18,251 nt of DNA, taken from assembly GCA_964582365.1 (NCBI GenBank), contig CAZOQV010000013.1:1-18251 (forward strand), given 5' to 3'. Each line of letters starts with the position of its first letter. Position 1 is the stretch's first letter. This document shows positions 14,495 through 18,251 of this stretch, piece after piece. This DNA comes from WARW01 sp964582365 (GTDB lineage: Bacteria > Patescibacteriota > Microgenomatia > UBA12405). The translations under genes were made by a program, and so were the position numbers. Below the pieces are notes generated by a model that was not told where the DNA came from, searched no databases, and saw only the letters and a program-made list of their open reading frames with translations.

Positions 14495-14962
14495 TCAAAA
14501 TCCTTTAACTGGTTTTTGTAATTTACCTAAAGTTTTTATTTCCAATTTGCACACAAAATTATATATTTTTTGAATCTCATTTCTGATAAAATCAATATCT
14601 TGACCCTCTCTTTTTAGTTCACCTAACACTAATTTAATTGATTTATCATAATCATTTTTAAAACTTTTATTAATATCGTTCCAACAAATATCTTTTAAAA
14701 TATCCAAAAGTTTTTTTTCGTAAGGGATTTTATTAATCGACATTAAATAAGCAATCATCGGGTAACTTAGGGAATATGTGTAATAAGCTGAATTATCATT
14801 AGACATAATCCCGCCATTTATTGGATCATATTGGATATCATAAAATTTATCACCAGCAAAAGAATAACATTTGGCATTGTTCCCATTTATTTCAATTCTG
14901 TCATCAGCAATTGCTGTCAATGCTTCGTAAATTTTAAAGATGTGTGGTTTTTTCCAAATCAT
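14495..14962 (-). CDS. Hypothetical cytoplasmic protein
   Basis: This 155-residue protein matches no family I recognise. The N-terminal half has a helix (IFKIYEALTAIADDRIEI) and a strand-rich block with AKCYSFAGDKFYDIQYDP and an aromatic stretch AYYTYSLSYPMIAYLM. The C-terminal half is helical and Lys/Asp-rich. It has no signal peptide. The order helix, strand hairpin, Tyr-rich core, helices suggests a compact domain rather than a random ORF. It has its own strong -10 (TATAAT, 14968-14973) 5 nt before the ATG, which supports it as a real gene. The upstream tRNA-Gln on the same strand ends 32 nt before it. Confidence 0.6.
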   Translation of the reverse strand: MIWKKPHIFKIYEALTAIADDRIEINGNNAKCYSFAGDKFYDIQYDPINGGIMSNDNSAYYTYSLSYPMIAYLMSINKIPYEKKLLDILKDICWNDINKSFKNDYDKSIKLVLGELKREGQDIDFIRNEIQKIYNFVCKLEIKTLGKLQKPVKGF

Positions 14963-14967
14963 AGGCT

Positions 14968-14973
14968 ATTATA
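14968..14973 (-). promoter_or_regulatory. -10 element of the hypothetical gene (leaderless)
   Basis: A consensus TATAAT on the minus strand lies five bases (AGCCT) before ATG 14962. The tRNA-Gln 3' end is at 14995, so the promoter sits in the short gap between the tRNA and the gene. Confidence 0.5.
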
Positions 14974-14994
14974 TCTTGTCCCAACCCTATTTTG

Positions 14995-15065
14995 TTGCCC
15001 CGCATGGATTCGAACCACAGTACTCAGCTCCAAAGGCTGATGTCCTACCATTAGACGACGGGGCA
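14995..15065 (-). tRNA. tRNA-Gln(TTG)
   Basis: Acceptor TGCCCCG pairs fully with CGGGGCA, giving a U1-A72 first pair typical of tRNA-Gln. The anticodon stem TCAGC/GCTGA encloses CTTTGGA with anticodon TTG. The T loop is TTCGAAT on a weak T stem (TGTGG/CCATG) with two G-U pairs. The discriminator is A and CCA is not encoded. The 5' end of the gene is part of a direct repeat (see 15054-15127). Confidence 0.92.
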
Positions 15066-15127
15066 TTGTTATTCAATGCTTGACCCCTAGTCCCTTTAGG
15101 GACGACGGGGCATTGTTATTTCAATGC
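15054..15127. repeat. Direct repeat duplicating the tRNA-Gln 5' end, with nested hairpin
   Basis: Copy 1 (15054-15079) and copy 2 (15101-15127) share GACGACGGGGCATTGTTAT and the following TCAATGC, differing by one extra T. The offset is 47 nt. Each copy contains the hairpin GCATTG/CAATGC and, on the minus strand, the first bases of tRNA-Gln. Between them 15074-15115 folds as a nested hairpin: CAATGC/GCATTG outside, CCCC/GGGG next (sharing one base with the outer arm), and GTCCC/GGGAC (15090-15094 with 15099-15103) inside. Confidence 0.75.
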
Positions 15128-15172
15128 CTTAAGACTTCGATATTTTATCCTATTTTTAAAGCTAATTCAATG

Positions 15173-15895
15173 TTACTTTACTATCACATTTTCAAAATAT
15201 TTTTTAAAAATATTTTCTGCCTTAGAAATCATTATTTTATCTGGTGGAAGAACATTTTTTAATTTATATTCCATTTCTAATTCTTTATATTTATAAACTC
15301 CAAGTGTGTGATAGGGGAGTATTTCCACTCTTTCAATATTTCTATAATTCTTAAAAAATTCTCCCCATCTTATTAAAAAATCTTCACTGTCATTCCATCC
15401 AGGTACCAAAACATAACGAAGCCACATTGACTTTCCTGATTTTTCCCTAAATTCGGCCATTTCTAGAACATTTTTATTACTCACACCTGTCATTTTTTTA
15501 TGCCATTCATCATCAATGTGTTTTACATCTAAAATTAGCAAATCAGTTTTTTGATAAAGTTTTTTAACCTCATCACTAACAACAAGTCCATTTGTATCCA
15601 AAGCTGTATGAATTTTTCTTTTATTAAGTTCTCTAAAAAGTTTATTTAAACTTTTTGATTGCAATGTTGGTTCGCCTCCAGAAATAGTCACTCCACCATT
15701 ATCTCCAAAATATTCTTTTTCCTTTTCCACTATTGCCAAAATTTCCTTTCTTTTTTTTAAAGTACCACCATTGCGAGTTAATAAATCTGGATTATGACAA
15801 TACAAACAACGCATATTACACCCCTGTAAAAAAACTACCATTCTAATACCCGGTCCATCTTGTGCCCCAAAAGTTTCAATTGAATGTACTCTCAT
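15173..15895 (-). CDS. pflA: Pyruvate formate-lyase activating enzyme (radical SAM)
   Basis: PflA uses a [4Fe-4S] cluster and SAM to place the glycyl radical on PflB. The 240-residue protein opens with RVHSIETFGAQDGPGIRMVVFLQGC (2-26). It has the radical-SAM triad Cys26, Cys30 and Cys33 (CNMRCLYCHNP), the GGEP-type motif VTISGGEPTLQ (69-79), ALDTNG (98-103), DVKHID (123-128) and the C-terminal VEILPYHTLGVYKY. This is full length for the family (E. coli 246). It begins 5 nt after the pflB stop on the same strand, an operon with the usual order pflB-pflA. No Shine-Dalgarno sequence is visible. Confidence 0.96.
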   Translation of the reverse strand: MRVHSIETFGAQDGPGIRMVVFLQGCNMRCLYCHNPDLLTRNGGTLKKRKEILAIVEKEKEYFGDNGGVTISGGEPTLQSKSLNKLFRELNKRKIHTALDTNGLVVSDEVKKLYQKTDLLILDVKHIDDEWHKKMTGVSNKNVLEMAEFREKSGKSMWLRYVLVPGWNDSEDFLIRWGEFFKNYRNIERVEILPYHTLGVYKYKELEMEYKLKNVLPPDKIMISKAENIFKKYFENVIVK

Positions 15896-15900
15896 AATAA

Positions 15901-18099
15901 TTACATTGATTCAAAAAATGTTCTCGATAAAACTTCTTGTTGCTGTTCTCGTGTCAATTTTACAAAATTCACAGCATATCCAGAAACACGAATCGTCAAT
16001 TGAGGGTAGTCTTCTGGATGCTCCATGGCTTTTAATAAAGTACTTTTATCCATAACATTAACATTCAAATGATGACCATTTTTTTTAAAATATCCATCAA
16101 GCAATTTCATCAAATTATTTTGTTGTTCTTCAAACGTTCCACCTAAAGTTTTAATAGTGGTCGAAAAAGTGTTTGAAATACCGTCTCGAGCATTTTCATA
16201 ACTCAACTTGCTCACTGAATTTAAAGAAGCAATTGCTCCGCAAGTATCACGACCATGCATTGGATTAGCTCCTGGGGCAAAGGGCATACCTTCTTTTCTA
16301 CCATCAGGTGTTGCGCCGGTTTTATGTCCATAAACCACATTTGAAGTAATTGTCAAAATTGACAAAGCTGGTTTAGCATTACGATAAATATGGTATTTTT
16401 GCAATTCTTTATTAAAAAAGTTCAACACTTCTTTGGCAATATTATCAACTCTATTATCATCATTTCCGTATTTTGGATATTCACCATTAATTTCAAAATC
16501 AGTAGCTATTCCCTGATCATTCCTGATTGGTTTTACTCTTGCATATTTAATGGCCGACAAAGAATCAACTGCCACCGAAAAACCAGCTATTCCAAAAGCC
16601 ATAACTCTTTTAACATCAGTGTCTAACAAAGCCATCTGGGCTCTTTCATAATAATATTTATCATGCATGTAATGAATTACATTCATAATATTCACATAAT
16701 TTTCAGCCAAAAACTTCAACGTTTTTTTATATCTTTTCAATACTTCTTTGTAATTTAAATATTTTCCACCAACTGCATCTACATCTAAAATTTTAATACC
16801 ACTAATCTCATCTGCCCCTTCATTGATAGCCAATAACAAAGCTTTAGCAATATTACATCTGGCTCCAAAAAATTGCATTTGTTTTCCTGTCTCCAAAAGC
16901 GATACACAACAACTAATTCCATAATCATCAACTCCTGAAACTTTTTTCATCAAATCATCATTTTCGTATTGAATTGAAGAAGTATCAATCGATACTTTTG
17001 TACAAAATTCTTTAAATGGTTTTGGTAAATTTTGCGACCAAAGAACGGTTAAATTCGGTTCTGGTGATGGTCCTAAATTATAAAGTGTTTGTAAAAATCG
17101 ATAAGTTGTTTTGGTTACTTTATGTTTTCCATTTATCCAACTTCCACCCAAAGATTCAGTAATCCAAGTCGGATCACCCGCAAACAAATTATTGTATTCA
17201 GTTGTTCTCAAATGTCTAACCAATCTTAATTTAATAATAAATTGATCAATTAATTCTTGTGCCTGTTCTTCTTTTATTTTGCCATCTTTTAAATCTCTTT
17301 CAATATAAATATCAAAAAAATTACTAACATTACCCAAGCTCATTGCCGCCCCATCATGTTCTTTTATTGCCGCTAAATAAGCCAAATAAGTCCATTGAAT
17401 TGCCTCTTGAGCTGATAATGCTGGCCTACCGATATCAAAACCATAAGATTGAGCCATCACTTTCATCATTTCCAAAGCTGTTATTTGTTCACTAACTTCT
17501 TCACGCAATCTGATAAGTTCATCACTCATTTCTCCAACCAATAGTTCTTTATCTTCTTGTTTTGCTTCAATTAATTTATCAACCCCATACAAAGCGATTC
17601 TTCGATAATCACCAATAATTCTTCCCCGAGCATAAGCATCAGGTAAACCAGTTAAAATCCCAGTTTTTCTTAATCGACGCATTTCTTCAGTATAAGCACT
17701 AAAAACACCATCGTTATGGGTTTTTCTGTATTCAGTAAAAATCTTAATAATTTCTGGGGAGACTTTTTTTCCATTTTCCTCACAAGCATTTATTACTATC
17801 CTTATTCCACCTGCTGGTTTGATAGCTCTTTTTAACGGTTCATCAGTTTGTAATCCAAAAATAATTTCCAAATCTTTATCAATATATCCCGGTTCATGAC
17901 TAGTAATATCTGAAACAGTTTCAACATCAATATTTAAGACCCCACCCTTTTCAATTTCTTTTCTCAAAAGTTTTTTAACTTTACTCCAAAGCTTTTTGGT
18001 TTTTTCGCTTGGACCAACCAAAAAAGTACTATCTCCATCATAAGCAGTTATATTTTGAAAAACGAAATCTCTAACATTAATTGAGCAGGTTTCTTTCAT
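15901..18099 (-). CDS. pflB: Formate acetyltransferase (pyruvate formate-lyase)
   Basis: PflB converts pyruvate and CoA to acetyl-CoA and formate under anaerobic conditions. The 732-residue protein contains the catalytic cysteine pair Cys397-Cys398 (GISCCVSL) and the radical glycine Gly707 (IRVSGYAVNF), 25 residues from the end as expected. GLPDAYARGRIIGDYRRIALYG (151-172) and TGLQ-type N-terminal motifs closely resemble the E. coli enzyme. The start is ATG 18099, since INVRDF and onward aligns with the family N-terminus; an upstream in-frame ATG at 18150 would lie in tRNA-Leu and is rejected. The start codon is one base from the tRNA gene, leaving no room for a Shine-Dalgarno sequence. It is followed by pflA. 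No formate channel gene is in the window. Confidence 0.97.
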   Translation of the reverse strand: MKETCSINVRDFVFQNITAYDGDSTFLVGPSEKTKKLWSKVKKLLRKEIEKGGVLNIDVETVSDITSHEPGYIDKDLEIIFGLQTDEPLKRAIKPAGGIRIVINACEENGKKVSPEIIKIFTEYRKTHNDGVFSAYTEEMRRLRKTGILTGLPDAYARGRIIGDYRRIALYGVDKLIEAKQEDKELLVGEMSDELIRLREEVSEQITALEMMKVMAQSYGFDIGRPALSAQEAIQWTYLAYLAAIKEHDGAAMSLGNVSNFFDIYIERDLKDGKIKEEQAQELIDQFIIKLRLVRHLRTTEYNNLFAGDPTWITESLGGSWINGKHKVTKTTYRFLQTLYNLGPSPEPNLTVLWSQNLPKPFKEFCTKVSIDTSSIQYENDDLMKKVSGVDDYGISCCVSLLETGKQMQFFGARCNIAKALLLAINEGADEISGIKILDVDAVGGKYLNYKEVLKRYKKTLKFLAENYVNIMNVIHYMHDKYYYERAQMALLDTDVKRVMAFGIAGFSVAVDSLSAIKYARVKPIRNDQGIATDFEINGEYPKYGNDDNRVDNIAKEVLNFFNKELQKYHIYRNAKPALSILTITSNVVYGHKTGATPDGRKEGMPFAPGANPMHGRDTCGAIASLNSVSKLSYENARDGISNTFSTTIKTLGGTFEEQQNNLMKLLDGYFKKNGHHLNVNVMDKSTLLKAMEHPEDYPQLTIRVSGYAVNFVKLTREQQQEVLSRTFFESM

Positions 18100-18100
18100 G

Positions 18101-18182
18101 TGCCGATGGAGGGACTTGAACCCCCACACCTTGCGGCATACGCACCTCAAGCGTACGTGTATACCAATTTCACCACATCGGC
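18101..18182 (-). tRNA. tRNA-Leu(GAG)
   Basis: This 82-nt tRNA has acceptor GCCGATG/CATCGGC. The anticodon stem TACGC/GCGTA encloses TTGAGGT with anticodon GAG (18148-18146). A long variable arm marks a class II tRNA, and the T loop is TTCAAGT. The discriminator is A (18101), and CCA is not encoded (next bases CAT, part of the pflB start). It lies 15 nt downstream of tRNA-Val and directly upstream of pflB, so all are probably one transcript. Confidence 0.95.
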
Positions 18183-18197
18183 AAAAAAAATTTTACG

Positions 18198-18251
18198 TGG
18201 CCACTGAGGGACTCGGACCCCCGACATCTTCGATGTAAACGAAGCGCTCTA
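18198..18251 (-). tRNA. tRNA-Val(TAC), 5' part outside window
   Basis: 54 nt of the 3' part are visible: the D-arm remainder, the anticodon stem CTTCG/CGAAG enclosing TTTACAT with anticodon TAC, T stem GGGGG/CCCTC with loop TCCGAGT, 3' acceptor strand AGTGGCC and discriminator A. CCA is not encoded. The 15-nt spacer to tRNA-Leu has an A-run and T-run on the plus strand but no terminator hairpin. Confidence 0.9.

Noticed and set aside
15080..15262. A 60-codon open frame across the tRNA-Gln repeat and the pflA 3' end
   Set aside because: It overlaps pflA in antisense and the hairpin repeat, and has no coding features or promoter.
18100..18150. An N-terminal extension of PflB starting with ATG at 18150
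   Set aside because: The extra 17 codons lie inside the tRNA-Leu gene, and homology to pyruvate formate-lyases begins only after ATG 18099.

Overview
The window is AT-rich (I estimate about one third G+C) and gene-dense, with no stretch over 300 bases lacking a gene. It reads as bacterial: LexA, RsmI, SecG, Lgt, a divergent DNA polymerase III delta-like protein, and pyruvate formate-lyase. Shine-Dalgarno sequences are essentially absent. Several core proteins are unusually short (Lgt 208 aa, RsmI 212 aa, delta-like 206 aa), and TGA is used as a normal stop, which rules out the Gracilibacteria/SR1 code. Together these suggest a small-genome Patescibacteria/CPR member, perhaps Microgenomates-like. 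That placement is inference.

Layout. 1-73: tRNA-Lys, cut by the window edge. 104-2479 (+): a promoter, a small putative antitoxin, a PIN-domain toxin, lgt and buk, closely packed. 2481-4774 (-): ung, then two poorly known genes, one resembling a GlnD/DUF294 nucleotidyltransferase and one a HAD phosphatase. 4833-5444 (+): a divergent RdgB/HAM1-like pyrophosphatase. 5442-5515 (-): tRNA-Glu. 5644-9160 (+): holA-like gene, a type II mannose-6-phosphate-isomerase-like cupin, and ppsA. 9147-10441 (-): rsmI and lexA. 10532-14491 (+): an envelope gene run of transglutaminase-like protein, 4-TM holin-like protein, SecG, an oligopeptide-binding-type protein and a small Pro/Thr-rich membrane protein. 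14495-14962 (-): hypothetical gene. 14995-15065 (-): tRNA-Gln, next to a duplicated hairpin element. 15173-18251 (-): a run read as tRNA-Val, tRNA-Leu, pflB, pflA.

Metabolic reading. PflB/PflA split pyruvate to acetyl-CoA and formate. PpsA interconverts pyruvate and PEP. Buk is an acyl-phosphate kinase that could make ATP. This fits a fermentative anaerobe with reduced biosynthesis. LexA implies a damage response, and UDG is a repair enzyme.

Three observations stand out. First, many genes have a -10-like TANNNT hexamer only 5-7 nt before the start codon, which implies leaderless mRNAs. Second, the pflB start codon lies one base after the tRNA-Leu gene, so tRNA 3' processing itself would create a leaderless pflB mRNA. 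Third, the five proteins of the envelope run, about 1,300 residues, contain only one internal methionine, whereas cytoplasmic neighbours have normal methionine content. I did not find a convincing defence island or CRISPR array. The nucleotidyltransferase-like, HAD-like and RdgB-like trio is the best candidate for undescribed biochemistry.
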